Below are positions 1-11,835 of a stretch of 64,000 nt of DNA, in pieces (position 1 is the stretch's first letter; every line of letters begins with the position of its first letter). The translations under genes were made by a program, and so were the position numbers. Below the pieces are notes generated by a model. That model was not told the origin of the DNA and made no database searches. It saw only the letters and a program-made list of their open reading frames with translations. The DNA comes from Glebionis coronaria (taxonomy: Eukaryota > Streptophyta > Magnoliopsida > Asterales > Asteraceae): NCBI GenBank assembly GCA_025667525.1, contig CM046879.1, positions 362,222,639 to 362,286,638 of the forward strand. Direction: 5' to 3'.

Positions 1-520
1 GATGTGGCAGAAACTCAAAACGAAGAAAACATCAAGACGTTTGTCAAAGCCGCTGACACGGCTAGTTGAGACGCTGACGGAAAGTGTTGAGACGCTGACA
101 GATGTTTACACGCTGATGGAGAATTCTATTTAGGGAATATATTGGATATATTATAAATAATATATTCAGTATATATCTATAGAAATAGAATATTTAGATG
201 TTTATTTGATATTATCTCTTGTAGATTCTGTTCCTTCCACTATAAAAGGAACAAGAGTCTTAGGTTTTATTCATATCATTCATTCACAATGTAAACCTAA
301 AGTGTGTGTCGCACTAGACGTGGGATTCAATGTATACACGTCTAGTGGTTGTTTATTATTAATATAATGAACAATCCATTTGTTTTAATTCGTGTCTTTT
401 GTGCCTAAACACCTTGTTCATGATCATTGTTCTTTTCCGCTATGTTATCATATGAACGATGATCAACCTAGATATAATGGTTCTTAACCATTGAGTCTAA
501 CGATCAAATAGGACTCCACA
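1..520. other. Unassigned AT-rich flank, LTR-like
   Basis: No coding frame is convincing here. The stretch holds two copies of the motif GTTGAGACGCTGAC (65-78 and 86-99) and a TATA-like CTATAAAAGG near 240-250, followed by a leader-like region. This looks like the promoter part of some LTR, but no partner copy is in the window. It ends abruptly at 521, where sequence identical in kind to the interior of the Tekay 3' LTR begins. It could be part of another element that truncated the Tekay 5' LTR. Confidence 0.4.
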
Positions 521-2898
521 TGATCTTGAAGAATTGGTGATTGATCGTGTTTGTTCTTCGTTCTCTTGATCCACGATTTTGGTAAAACCTTTTTTAAAAC
601 TTTTCTTTTAATTTAATCTTTTTATTAATTATGAACATGTGATGTTTTTAAAAAAACATATTAATTAATCATAGATCTAACATGTTTTGGTGATTACTTA
701 AATTAAAGGGTCGTTTTAAGGGGTGTTTTGCTTTGGCCGCCGGCTTCACCGAGCCCAAATGGGGTCTCGGCTTGCCAAGCCGACCACCACCAAGACCATA
801 TGGTCTTGGTTGGTGCGTGTGGGTCCCACGGCAGCAAGGGGTACCCCGAGTTGGTTCGGGGTACGTGTCGATTCATGTCCGGTTCATGTTTTTAAGCTTA
901 GATCCGGTTCATGGTTTATGTTAGTTTTTTTATGTTATGAACTTATGTTAAAATTAAATTAATAAAAGATGTGATTAATTTAATAACATGACTTAGGTTA
1001 TTTAATTATTAATGATCATGAAATTATTTTAACCTAAGTATTAATATTTAAGACTTATAATTAATTAATTATTTTAAAAACCATGGATATAATTAATTAA
1101 TTAACATGACTTAGGTTATATTATTAATATTTAATAATACATATTTTAACCTAAGTACTTAACTTATTTAATTAAAAACATGTATACTTTAATTAAATAT
1201 TATAACCTATAGTTTAATTAAATTACATGAAATAATTACTAAACTATACAATATATCATATGACTTAGAAAATAATCATGAAAACACTTAGGCTTATATA
1301 CTTAGCTTATTTAACCAGCTTATTTCTAATTATGGAAACTTTCTATTTTTAGAAACTTAATTAAATAAGGCAGCTAATCTAGTTATGGAAACCAGCTATT
1401 TTTAGAAACTTATTTATTTAAGGCAGCTAATCTATTTATGGAAACTTATTTAATTAAGGCAGCAAATCTATTTATGGAAACTTTCTATTTTTAGAAACTT
1501 ATTTATTTTAAGCAGTAAATCTATTTTTGGAAACTTTCTATTTTTGGAAACTTTCTATCTTTTGAAACTTTCTATTTTTGGTAACTTTCTATTTTTGGAA
1601 ACTTTCTATTCTTGGAAACTTTCTATTTTAGAAAACCTGCTATTTTTGGAAAGTTACTTATTATTACACAGTAAGTGTAATAACACATGAAATACCAGAA
1701 ATACTTAATCAGATTAAACAGAATATAAGATTTAATACAGTTTAAGGCTTTAAACAATAAAACATAGTAAGAACACATAAAATAAGCTAAGACATTACAT
1801 AAAACCAGCTATGTATTTAGTAGGCAGATACTTATTTCATGTACGTATTTATGTAGCACTGGTGTTTCGGAAGTAGGATTCTCGCAGTTCATCTTTCTCG
1901 TTCACTGGACATAAGGTACGGATTCCCGTCCTTTCAGTATGGACATTCTTTCCTTATTAGGATTCCCCGTATGCAGCCAACTGTTTTGCCATAGTATAAG
2001 TTACGTGTTTGATTGCTTATGTTTAATTATGATTACCTATAGCCATATACATGCATGACCAGTTTCACCTAGTTATGGAGGTACCATAACCATAACATTA
2101 GAGGCACTGATGTTATGACTTCACCACGACGGAGTGATTGCTCATGGCGGCCCTTCAGCTTTTGGCCATTTATTTATATTTATCATGTGGGGCGTATGGG
2201 TGCATCCTAGTTACATGTTTTTATTCAGGATTTCATGGTGAATGTGGCGTGTGCCTTGCATCCTTCACAAGGAGCTGATCCCTCCTACCCATAAACCAGT
2301 ATATTAAATTAGAGGCAGCCCCTCTAATTTGTATGATGAGGTCACCCCTCTAATTATTCATGCACGGTGGATTTTCATGACCTATATTGGCTAATGGTAA
2401 AATATGACAAACAGTTTTCATAAGATAAACATAAGACTTTCAAACTATAAAACCAGTTTTATTAAGACTTAACCAGGTTACTCGGGACTTAGTTTTCTTC
2501 CGCTGTTATTATGTTATATGCTTATTTTATTCATGCTTTATTGTACATCCGTGCACTGAGCGTATTGCTCAGCCGTTTTCCTTTTCTATGTTCCCAAAAC
2601 GGCAGGTACTCAGGGACGCTCGTAGACACTAAGAGTACGTGCATATGGACTGGAAGCTGTCTAGCCTTCTTTACATTATGCATTTACTTTCTTTTGATAC
2701 TTATGCTTTGGACATTTTTTTGTCCTTTTCTTTACTATACTATGTTTGTGTGTGATGAGCTTTACTTTTGGACTACCGATGTTTGATTCCGGTATTTTCC
2801 TTTTTATGGTCAAGTAATGTTTAGACATTTTACCTTGTATGCTTTGATGACACGCCATAATTACTGTGATATTTCAATTTCCAAAATAGGGTGTTACA
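521..2898 (+). repeat. Tekay 5' LTR (left-truncated)
   Basis: Collinear with 8807-11183 of the 3' LTR, with only scattered differences. The first 570 or so bases of the LTR are absent and replaced by unrelated sequence. It ends with TGTTACA directly before the primer site. It includes a GC-rich palindrome cluster (730-870), an AT-rich middle, and degenerate repeats of the type GGAAACTTTCTATTTTT at about 1450-1650. The short open frames at 723-962 and 2511-2786 recur in the other LTR and are not genes. Confidence 0.9.
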
Positions 2899-2902
2899 AT
2901 TA

Positions 2903-2915
2903 TGGTATCAGAGCC
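2903..2915 (+). other. Primer binding site (tRNA-iMet)
   Basis: TGGTATCAGAGCC lies four bases after the LTR end and matches the 3' end complement of initiator-methionine tRNA, the usual primer for minus-strand synthesis in chromoviruses and Copia. Confidence 0.92.
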
Positions 2916-4082
2916 AAGGCTTCAACCTGTAGGCTCTCAAAAATGACCTGTGATTAGTGGGTAGTCACTACGGTCTTCCTAGAACTGACAGTTGTTTTCA
3001 TGCATTCATCATTATTAAGCATACATATACATGTCATTGTTGCCAGATTTTTGACTAAGTAATGGTTGGTACAGGACTGGCCCTATTTAGTCGCATGTGT
3101 TTTATCAAAACTTTCAGATTTGGGACCGACCCATAGGCGTCCCCTCGCAATGTCTTTGTTTTGGGTGAACTGACCAGAGGCGTTCACTCTCGAGCATACA
3201 AAAGTTTTCATAAAACTGCATCATGCATTCATACATAAAATTTTCTTGCATAAAATTTTTCTCGTGAAATTTTAGTATAATTTTTTTTTTCATGTATATA
3301 TTTATATTTTATGTTTTGATCTGTTTAATCATATGTTTTATTTTATACTTTCAGATGGTTCTCACACGCGAACAGGAGCAACTCAATGCTGCAATTCAGG
3401 CTGCCATGCAAGCCTTGCTTCCTCAACTAAGGAATGACATCCGGGCTGAAGTTCAAGCTGCCAACAATCATCAGCACAATCAGCCTCCTCCTCCTCCTCC
3501 TCCAGTGACATTAGCAGTATGACTGGAGAGATTCAACAAGCTCCGCCGTCGAGCTTTTGAGAAGATAGATAGCCCCAGCGATGCTGAAAGCTGGTTGGCT
3601 CACATCGAGAAGATTTTCAACGCTATGGGTTGTGACCCCGCATACAAGGCGAGGTTGGCATGCTATCGGTTCGAAGGCGATGTACTCAACTGGTGGTTAG
3701 CATTGATGCAATCTGAAGGTGGTGACGAGTGGGTTGCTGGTTTGACTTGGGCTCAGTTCAAGGACAGGGTGATGGAGCAGTTCTTTCCCAAGGCTGAGCA
3801 GGACAAGCTCAAGAGAGAGTACCATGGGATCCGTCAGAGAGCTGGGGAGAATAGCAATGAGTTTATGCAGCGCTTTCTTCGCTTGGCTGGTTTCCTTGGT
3901 GCGGCAGTAGGTACTCCTGAAGAGCAGGCACATCACTTCAGATGGGCTCTTCGCACATCGGTAGCAAACAATCTGGTGTGTGCTACGTTCAACACTGTAG
4001 CACAAGTGGCCGATGCAGCACGAAAACTAGAGATGCTGCAGGAGAGGGATGAGTTCGGGGAAGCTGAAAGACCCGACAAGAG

Positions 4083-4164
4083 GTAAAGCATTCGTATTCA
4101 AGCGGTGACCAATCCGTATACTTCCCATATGTCAATAATTCATCTCTTTAACTGTATCTTCCAG
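4083..4164 (+). other. Apparent spliceosomal intron 1 in gag (82 nt)
   Basis: The donor AG|GTAAAG is near consensus, the acceptor is TATCTTCCAG|G, and a branch-like TTTAACTG lies about 15 bases upstream of it. The segment is AT-richer than the flanking exons. The unspliced frame stops at once, because TAA overlaps the donor (AGG TAA). Removal restores a lysine- and glutamine-rich linker in the same frame as the gag core. Splicing is inferred from sequence only. Confidence 0.7.
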
Positions 4165-4314
4165 GCAGAAAACTGGGGACCGGTCTCAGCCGGCTACTCA
4201 GCAGCAGCCTCATCAGCCCAAGGGAAACGGTCAGACTAACGACTGTTCTGCTACGGATAGGCGTGGCGGTAATGACAATTACCGTAATAACGCCGGGCAA
4301 TCCAACAACAGCAG

Positions 4315-4388
4315 GTCCTAATACTTACGAAATTCCTTATGTTTTATGTTATAACTCATATTATGACACTTTAGCAAACTTCTACTAG
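4315..4388 (+). other. Apparent spliceosomal intron 2 in gag (74 nt)
   Basis: Begins GTCCTAATAC and ends TTCTACTAG, is T-rich, and interrupts an asparagine- and glycine-rich linker. Joining 4314 to 4389 completes an AGG codon and leads in frame into the segment with the zinc knuckle at 4627. Without removal the frame meets TAA six bases into the segment. The donor is weaker than that of intron 1. Confidence 0.65.
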
Positions 4389-4767
4389 GAACCATGGAAA
4401 CGGTAGGGACCAGAACCAGAGAGGTTCGCAGCCTAGCCGTCCAGCTATCACTGGTATTCAATCTTACGATTATCCGCTTTGTCCTTTGTACCCAATTACC
4501 ATGTCTTATGAAGATGTTTTATCAGGTCCTCAGCCAGCCAGAGCACCTGCTGGAGGATACACTCATCCTCTTTGCTTCACTTGCCACCGTAGGCACCCAG
4601 GACCATGTCGCCGTAATACTGATGCGTGCTTCAAGTGTGGTCTTCCTGGACATATAATGAAGGATTGCCGTAAGGGCGAGATGGAGGGTACATCGGGACA
4701 TGCTGATACCAAGCCGCCTCCTACTGCCGGGCGTGTCTACACGACATCTCGAGACCAGACCAACAAG

Positions 4768-5310
4768 GCTACAGGTACCATCACTGGAATCTTGTATATG
4801 TATGGTCGCGCTGCATGTGTTCTTTTCGATACGGGTGCTACTCACTCGGTTATTTCTACTGCTTATGCTAAGAACATTAGGATACCTCCCTTGCAACTAG
4901 AAAAAGGCTTACTATTTCCACGCCTTTGAGGGACTCTGTATTAATCACCCATTTATACAAGAGTCTTCCCCTAGAATTTGATGATAAGGTTCGACCTGTC
5001 GACGCACTTCGGTTGGACATGAATGACTTCAACATGATTTTGGGCATGGATTGGCTATCCAAGTATCATGCTACCATAGACTGCCATTCATATCGATTTA
5101 TCTTCGGTGATGTCAATGCACCAGAGTACATTCATAACGGGTTCATACCCGAACGGTCTGTACAAGTCATATCCTCCCTGCAAGCGTGTGCACTACTGTC
5201 ACATGGCTGCGAGGGTTATCTAGCTACGATTCACGTCATGGATTTTGAATTTTCATCGATTCAGGATCAACCAATAGTGTCGGAATTCCAAGACGTGTTT
5301 CCAGCAGAAC
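4768..5310 (+). pseudogene. Tekay protease (PR), frameshifted
   Basis: Aspartic protease of the polyprotein. The catalytic DTGAT lies at about 4828, within CVLFDTGATHSVIS. The frame breaks at about 4900-4925: an open frame ends at 4929 and the rest resumes in another frame from 4926, reading through LDMNDFNMILGMDWL, the C-terminal ILGMDWL signature of Ty3 proteases. One or two bases gained or lost in this stretch explain the break. The gene leads without a gap into RT. Confidence 0.85.
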
Positions 5311-6605
5311 TTCCGGGCATACCACCTGCACGAGAAGTGGAATTCAGTATCGAGCTGGTTCCAGGAGCTAAACCAATCTCCAAGGCTCCTTATCGCATGG
5401 CTCCCATAGAGCTGAAGGAGCTGAAGGATCAACTGCAATAACTTCTTGAACGAGGTTTCATTCGACCGAGCGCATCTCCATGGGGCGCACCGGTCTTGTT
5501 TGTTAAGAAGAAGGACGGCAGTATGCGTCTTTGCATAGACTATCGCGAGCTCAACAAGATTACCATTCGGAATAGGTATCCACTGCCACGCATTGACGAT
5601 CTGTTTGACCAAATCCAAGGGGCCAAACACTTCTCCAAGATCGATCTTAGGTCAGGCTATTATCAGCTACGGGTCAAGGAGCAGGACATCGCTAAGACTG
5701 CCTTTCGTACCCGCTATGGCCAGTACGAGTTTGTAGTTATGCCATTTGGCCTGAAAAATGCTCCAGCAGTGTTCATGGATTTGATGAACAGAATCTTCCA
5801 TGAATTTCTGGACAAGTTCGTCATTGTCATCATCGATGACATCCTGATTTTCTCAAAGTCCAAGGAGGAAAACGAAGACCATCTTCGTACGGTACTACAG
5901 ATTCTTCGCCAGAAGCAGCTGTATGCTAAATTCTCCAAGTGTTAGTTCTGGTTAGACAAGGTGGCATTCTTAGGTCACATTGTATCAGCAGAAGGAATCA
6001 CTATGGATCCATCGAAGGTTGAGGCCATTACTAAGTGGCCAAGACCGACATCAGCAACGGAAGTCTGCAGTTTCTTAGGCTTAGCTGGCTATTACCGTAG
6101 GTTCGTAGAGAACTTTTCCCGCCTAGCACTACCATTGACCAAACTGACGCGGAAAGGGGAGAAATTCGTCTGGACTGAAGATCGAGAGAAGAGCTTTGAA
6201 GACCTGAAGCAGAAGCTAGTATCTGCACCTATTCTTACTCTACCATCTGGTACGGGTGGATTTCAAATCTACAGCGATGCATCGGGGAAGGGACTTGGTT
6301 GTGTTCTCATGCAACATGGGAAAGTGATCGCGTACGCTTCACTGCAGCTTAAGCCTTATGAAGAAAATTACCCAACGCACGATCTGGAACTTGCTGCAGT
6401 CGTGTTTGCATTGAAGATATGGAGGCACTACTTATATGGAGAATCATGTGACATTTTCACGGACCACAAGAGCTTGAAGTATATCTTCACTCAGCGTGAA
6501 TTGAACATTAGGCAGAGGAGATGGTTAGAGCTGTTGAAGGATTATGACATTAATCTACAATATCATCCCGGAAAGGCAAATGTAGTAGCAGATGCTCTTA
6601 GTAGG
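5311..6605 (+). pseudogene. Tekay reverse transcriptase and RNase H
   Basis: RT starts at LPGIPPAREVEF and carries [51 protein letters not shown] and the catalytic IIDDILIFS box. Two nonsense codons interrupt it: TAA at about 5439 and TAG at 5943-5945. RNase H follows, with acidic residues in QIYSDASG (about 6276), DLELAAV, FTDHKS and VADALS. Order and spacing fit Ty3 pol, and the enzyme would copy the element RNA in the virus-like particle. Confidence 0.92.
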
Positions 6606-8153
6606 AAGTCCAGAATGATCAACAGCATTAGAATCGAAGAGGAAATCATAAGAGACTTGGAGCGACTAGACATCGAGTACATGGTACATGGACAGCATGG
6701 TTACTGGGCTAATCTTAGAGTAGAACCCGAGTTGCTATCTATGATCAAGGAAGCTCAGAAGGATGACGGAGAAATCTGGGCGATAGTACAGAATTTGGAG
6801 AAGCAGACAGAATTCAGAGTAGATGCAGATGGTATCATATGGCAGGGCACTAGACTTTGTGTTCCTGATGACCAAGAACTACGGGAAGCTTTGTTAGCTG
6901 AAGCTCATAGCTCCCCATTCTCGATACATCCTGGTTCGACTAAAATGTACCATGACATCAAGCAGTACTTTTGGTGGAGTGGTATGAAACAGGATGTGGC
7001 CACTTACGTCTCCAAATGTCTTACCTGCCAGCAGGTTAAGATCGAGCATCAGCGATCTGGCGGTCTCCTTCAACCGTTAGATATTCCAGAGTGGAAGTGG
7101 GACAAAATCACCATGGATTTTGTTACCGGTCTTCCGCCTACCAAAAGGAAGCACGATGCAATTTGGGTTATCGTTGATCGACTAACCAAATCGGCTCATT
7201 TCTTACCGATCCGCAAGGAAGATCCAGTAAGTAAACTCGCAGATACGTACAGACGAGAGATCATGAGACTCCACGGTGCACCATCCAGCATCGTATCAGA
7301 CAGAGATCCTCGATTCACTTCGTGCTTTTGGAAAAGTCTGCAGAAAGCTTGGGGTACACAACTTAAGCTTAGCACGGCTTTTCATCCTCAAACGGATGGA
7401 CAGTCGGAGCGAACCATTCAGACATTGGAAGATATGTTAAGGTCATGTGCGTTGGAATAGACGGGTGACTAGGACAAATACATCTGTTTCGTGGAGTTTG
7501 CATACAACAACAACTGGCACGCAAGCATCAAATGTGCTCCATTTGAGATGTTGTATGGCAGAAAGTGTCGCGCCCCAATCTGCTGGGATCAGGTTGGCGA
7601 GCGAACACTTGAAGGACAGGAAATAATAGATATGACAAATGAGAAGATCGCAGTAGCTAAGCAGAAGATTCAGGAGGCCCGGTCACGTCAGAAGAGTTAC
7701 GCCGATAAGCATTGTAGGGATATACACTTTAACGTAGGAGATCACGTCTTCCTTAAGGTTTCGCCGGGACGTGGTGTTAGACGCTTCGGGATTAAAGGGA
7801 AGCTCAGTCCTTGTTTTATCGGACCGTTTGATATCATTGATCGAGTCGGTGAAGTATCTTACCGATTGGCATTACCTCCGCAGCTTTCGCATGTGCACAA
7901 TGTGTTTCATGTGTCCTTACTCCGATGGTACCAGTATCATCCCCTTCACATGGTTCAGTATCCACTGGAACAGATACGTGAAGATCTCACTTTTATAGAA
8001 GAAGCCGAACGAGTTCTTGACAGACAAGAACTAGTCATGAGAAAGAAGATGATTCCATTCGTCAAAATTCTATGGAGGGATCATACCGAGCGGGAAGCCA
8101 CTTGGGAAACGGAAGAGTCTATCCGGGCTTCTTACCCTCATTTCATATTTTGA
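6606..8153 (+). pseudogene. Tekay integrase with C-terminal chromodomain-like segment
   Basis: The N-terminal zinc site is HSSPFSIH with CLTC. The catalytic triad is D in TMDFVTG, D in IVSDRDPRF and E in GQSERT. Two close stops (7458-7460 and about 7470) each look like TGG to TAG changes, after which the same frame resumes at 7491 with VEFAYNNNWHASI. The GPF/Y-like region (FIGPFDIIDRVGEVSYRLALPP) precedes a terminal 60-residue segment (ERVLDRQELVMRKK, VKILWRDHTEREATWE) matching the chromodomain of chromovirus integrases, which directs insertion to particular chromatin. Confidence 0.92.
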
Positions 8154-8212
8154 ATTCGGGTATGTTCTTCTTTTCCAGTTTACTTTATCTATAATTCGGG
8201 GACGAATTATTC

Positions 8213-8230
8213 TTTTTAGGGGAGAAGAGT
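8213..8230 (+). other. Polypurine tract of Tekay element
   Basis: TTTTTAGGGGAGAAGAGT lies directly before the 3' LTR, where plus-strand DNA synthesis is primed. Confidence 0.85.
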
Positions 8231-11183
8231 TGTAAAACCCGCATGCTTTTACCATGCATAGTACCCTTAGGATCGTACGTACTAGTTAAAAACTTTCCTA
8301 ATATAACATGATTACGATTACGTGTTAGGAGTTTACTTATTACGTACGTGTTAGAACACGATAATTATTTTATATGCACGATCACGTAATAATTATTTAA
8401 CAATAATTAATCACGAACATGCGATCATGAAATCATGAACGTAATTAAAACACGAACTATTATTAATTACGTATATATATTTATTACGAGCGTAGTTAAA
8501 TATATTAGATCACGGTATTTACGTAACGAGTACATTTAAAACACGAACACAAATAAACACAAACGAGTAACTAAATAACGAGACACGGAAAAAGGTACGG
8601 GAACCCCATGTGGGGGTCCCTACCCACGGCCAAACAAGCACAATGGGCCAAGCCCATTGTCAAATTTTACTAAAGGGGGTTATGTTTATTTTTCACTACA
8701 CAAATTAAGTTAAAGAAGATTTCTAAGAAAAACCTAAAAACCCTCCTTCTTCTTGTTCTTTGTGCCGCCACCCATAAATCACCATACAAGGTGATTTGTT
8801 GATCTTTGATCTTGAAGAATTGGTGATTGATCGTGTTTGTTCTTCGTTCTCTTGATCCACGATTTTGGTAAAACCTTTTTTAAACCTTTTCTTTTAATTT
8901 AATATTTTTATTAATTATGAACATGTGATGTTTTTATAAAAACATATTAATTAATCATAGATCTAACATGTTTTGGTGATTAATTAAATTAAAGGGTCGT
9001 TTTAAGGGTGTTTTGCTTTGGCCGCCGGCTTCACCGAGCCCAAGTGGGGTCTCGGCTTGCCAAGCCGACCACCACCAAGACCATATGGTCTTGGTTGGTG
9101 CATGTGGGTCCTACGGAAGCAAGGGGTACCCCGAGTTGGTTCGGGGTACAGTGTCGATTCATGTCCGGTTCATGTTTTTAAGCTTAGATCCGGTTCATGG
9201 TTTATGTTAGTTTTTTTATGTTATGAACTTATGTTAAAATTAAATTAATAAAAGATGTGATTAATTTAATAACATGACTTAGGTTATTTAATTATTAATG
9301 ATCATGAAATTATTTTAACCTAAGTATTAATATTTAAGACTTATAATTAATTAATTATTTTAAAAACCATGGATATAATTAATTAATTAACATGACTTAG
9401 GTTATATTATTAATATTTAATAATACATATTTTAACCTAAGTACTTAACTTATTTAATTAAAAACATGTATACTTTAATTAAATATTATAACCTATAGTT
9501 TAATTAAATTACATGAAATAATTATTAAACTATACAATATATCATATGACTTAGAAAATAATCATGAAAACACTTAGGCTTATATACTTCGCTTATTTAA
9601 CCAGCTTATTTCTAATTATGGAAACTTTCTATTTTTAGAAACTTAATTAAATAAGGCAGCTAATCTAGTTATGGAAACCAGCTATTTTTAGAAACTTATT
9701 TATTTAAGGCAGCTAATCTATTTATGGAAACTTATTTAATTAAGGCAACAAATCTATTTATGAAAACTTTCTATTTCTAGAAACATATCTATTTTAAGCA
9801 CTAAATCTATTTTTGGAAACTTTCTATTTTTAGAAACTTTCTATTTTTGGAAACTTTCTATTTTTGGTAACTTTCTATTTTTAGAAACTTTCTATTTTTG
9901 GAAACTTTCTATTTTAGGAAACCTGCTATTTTTGGAAAGTTACTTATTATTACACAGTAAGTGTAATAACACATGAAATACCAAAAATATTTAACCAGAT
10001 TAAACAGAATATAAGATTTAATACAGTTTAAGGCTTTAAACAGTAAAACATAGTAAGAACACATAAAATAAGCTAAGACATGACATAAAACCAGCTATGT
10101 ATTTAGTAAGCAGATACTTATTTCATGTACGTATTTATGTAGCACTAGTGTTTCGGAAGTAGGATTCTCGCAGTTCATCTTTCTCATTCACTGGACATAA
10201 GGTACGGATTCCCGTCCTTTCAGTATGGACATTCTTTTCTTATTAGGATTCCGCGTATGCAGCCAACTGTTTTCCCGTAGTATAAGTTACGTGTTTGATT
10301 GCTTATGTTTAATTATGATTACCTATAGCCATATACATGCATGACCAGTTTCACCTAGTTATGGAGGTACCATAACCATAACATTAGAGGCAATGATGTT
10401 ATGACTTCACCACGGCGGAGTGATTGCTCGTGGCGTCCCTTCAGCTTTTGGCCATTTATTTATATTTATCATGTGGGGCGTATGGTGCATCCTAGTTACA
10501 TGTTTTTATTCAGGATTTCATGGTGAATGTGGTGTGTGCCTTGCATCCTTCACAAGGAGCTGATTCCTCCTACCCATAAACCAGTATATTAAATTAGAGG
10601 CAGCCCCTCTAATTTGCATGATGAGGTCACCCCTCCAATTATTCATGCATGGTGGATTTTCATGACCTATATTGGCTAATGGTAAAATATGACAAACAGT
10701 TTTTATAAGATAAACATAAGACTTTCAAACTATAAAACCAGTTTTATTAAGACATAACCAGGTTACTCGGGACTTAATTTTCTTCCGCTGTTATTATGTT
10801 ACATGCTTATTCTATTCATGCTTTATTGTACATCCGTGCACTGAGCGTATTGCTCAGCCGTTTTCCTTTTCTATGTTCCCAAAACGGCAGGTACTCAGGG
10901 ACGCTCGTAGATACTAAGAGTACGTGCATATGGACTGGAAGCTGTCTAGCCTTCTTTACATTATGCATTTCCTTTCTTTTGATGCTTATGCTTTGGACAT
11001 TGTTTAGTCCTTTTCTTTACTATACTATGTTTGTGTGTGATGAGCTTTACTTTTGGACTACCGATGTTTGATTCAGGTATTTTCCTTTTTATGGTCAAGT
11101 AATGTTTAGACATTTTACCTTGTATGCTTTGATGACACGCCATAATTACTGTTATATTTCCATTTCCAAAATGGGGTGTTACA
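8231..11183 (+). repeat. Tekay 3' LTR (complete, about 2.95 kb)
   Basis: Starts TGTAAAAC and ends GTGTTACA, imperfect inverted ends with the canonical TG..CA. The first 576 bases have no partner in the 5' LTR; the rest is collinear with 521-2898. The palindrome cluster recurs at 9017-9150. Copia sequence in the opposite orientation follows at once. Open frames inside it are mirrored in the 5' LTR and are not genes. Confidence 0.93.
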
Positions 11184-11762
11184 GTCATTGAGAAGAATCT
11201 TCAGCCTTGTATATGTTTGTTGAACCTTTTCAGCTTCAAGTGCCTTGAAAGCATTGACCTAAAGTCTGAGTGCCTGAATCTTGGTTTCTCGGGTTTCAGC
11301 GGGTCCTTCATGACCAAGGATAAGTTCTGTCCACATTTGTTTGGTTGTAGGACACTGAATTACAGACTTCGTGATGTGTGTGGGAAGACAGGATATAATG
11401 ATGCTCTTAAGATGTTTGTCTTGGTTTGCCAATTTCTTATCAGCTGGAGTCCACTGCTTGAGAGGTTTGGGAAGAGGATTCTCATCAGTAGAGGTGAGCA
11501 CCATGGGAACATAAGGTCCATTGTCTAGAATTTCTAGAAGAAATGATTCAAGTCCGTCGAGATACACAAGGAATTGACTCTTCCAACTTGAAAAATCTTC
11601 TTCATCAAAGACTGGTATATTGGTGACATGAGATCTGACTCTTGAGTCAAGAAGTTGAGGTAAATAATCTTCATTTGGAGGTGTAGGGGTGAGTCTTTGT
11701 GATGTTGGTGGTGCATTTTTGTTGTTCCCAGAAGACGGTGGTGTATTGCTTGTTTCAGGCAT
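11184..11762 (-). pseudogene. Copia gag N-terminal fragment
   Basis: The ATG at 11762 opens a 167-residue frame with a Ser/Thr/Pro/Asn-rich start, then IPVFDEEDFSSWKSQFLVYLDG, WTPADKKLANQDKHLKSIIISCLP and WTELILGHEGPAETRETK, the pattern of DUF4219/UBN2-type Copia gag. After one stop near 11257 the same frame continues with a conserved KALEAEKVQQTYTRLKILLN motif until the Tekay LTR edge. It is therefore a gag truncated by insertion and carrying one nonsense mutation. Confidence 0.85.
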
Positions 11763-11820
11763 GGTGGATCTTGATTATATAACTTAGAAAGATGTTTATG
11801 AAGGTTTTAATATCAAACAC

Positions 11821-11833
11821 CGCTCTGATACCA
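11821..11833 (-). other. Primer binding site of Copia remnant
   Basis: Minus-strand TGGTATCAGAGCG next to the LTR edge matches initiator-Met tRNA. Confidence 0.85.
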
Positions 11834-11835
11834 AT

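Larger units (their letters stand above)
3355..4767 (+). pseudogene. Tekay gag (split by two introns, one nonsense codon)
   Basis: Encodes the capsid precursor. The ATG at 3355 follows a splice-acceptor-like TTTATACTTTCAG. An N-terminal helix and a polyproline run are followed by a TGA at 3520, then the Ty3 gag core (AESWLAHIEKIF, NWWLALM, QFFPKAEQDKLKREY) to 4082. Open reading then depends on removing two GT-AG segments (4083-4164 and 4315-4388). Both joints fall inside an AGG codon and keep frame into the distal part. That part ends with a CHRRHPGPC segment and a CX2CX4HX4C knuckle (CFKCGLPGHIMKDC, 4627-4668). The N-terminal stop is a decay mutation, since the frame continues beyond it. Confidence 0.85.
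521..11183 (+). mobile_element. Tekay-like Ty3/gypsy chromovirus, 5' LTR truncated
   Basis: The order is partial 5' LTR, primer site to initiator-Met tRNA, gag, PR, RT, RNase H, IN with a C-terminal chromodomain-like segment, polypurine tract and full 3' LTR. LTRs of about 3 kb and a chromodomain are typical of the Tekay/Del lineage. The coding region carries in-frame stops and a frameshift, so this copy is defective, although its two LTRs differ at few positions by eye, which argues for a fairly recent insertion. It sits in a minus-strand Copia remnant that resumes at 11184. Missing 5' LTR sequence (counterpart of 8231-8806) prevents confirmation of a target site duplication. Confidence 0.9.

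Noticed and set aside
723..962. Small protein conserved at 723-962 and 9018-9248
   Set aside because: The conservation is that of the two LTRs of one element; the frames have no start context and no domain.
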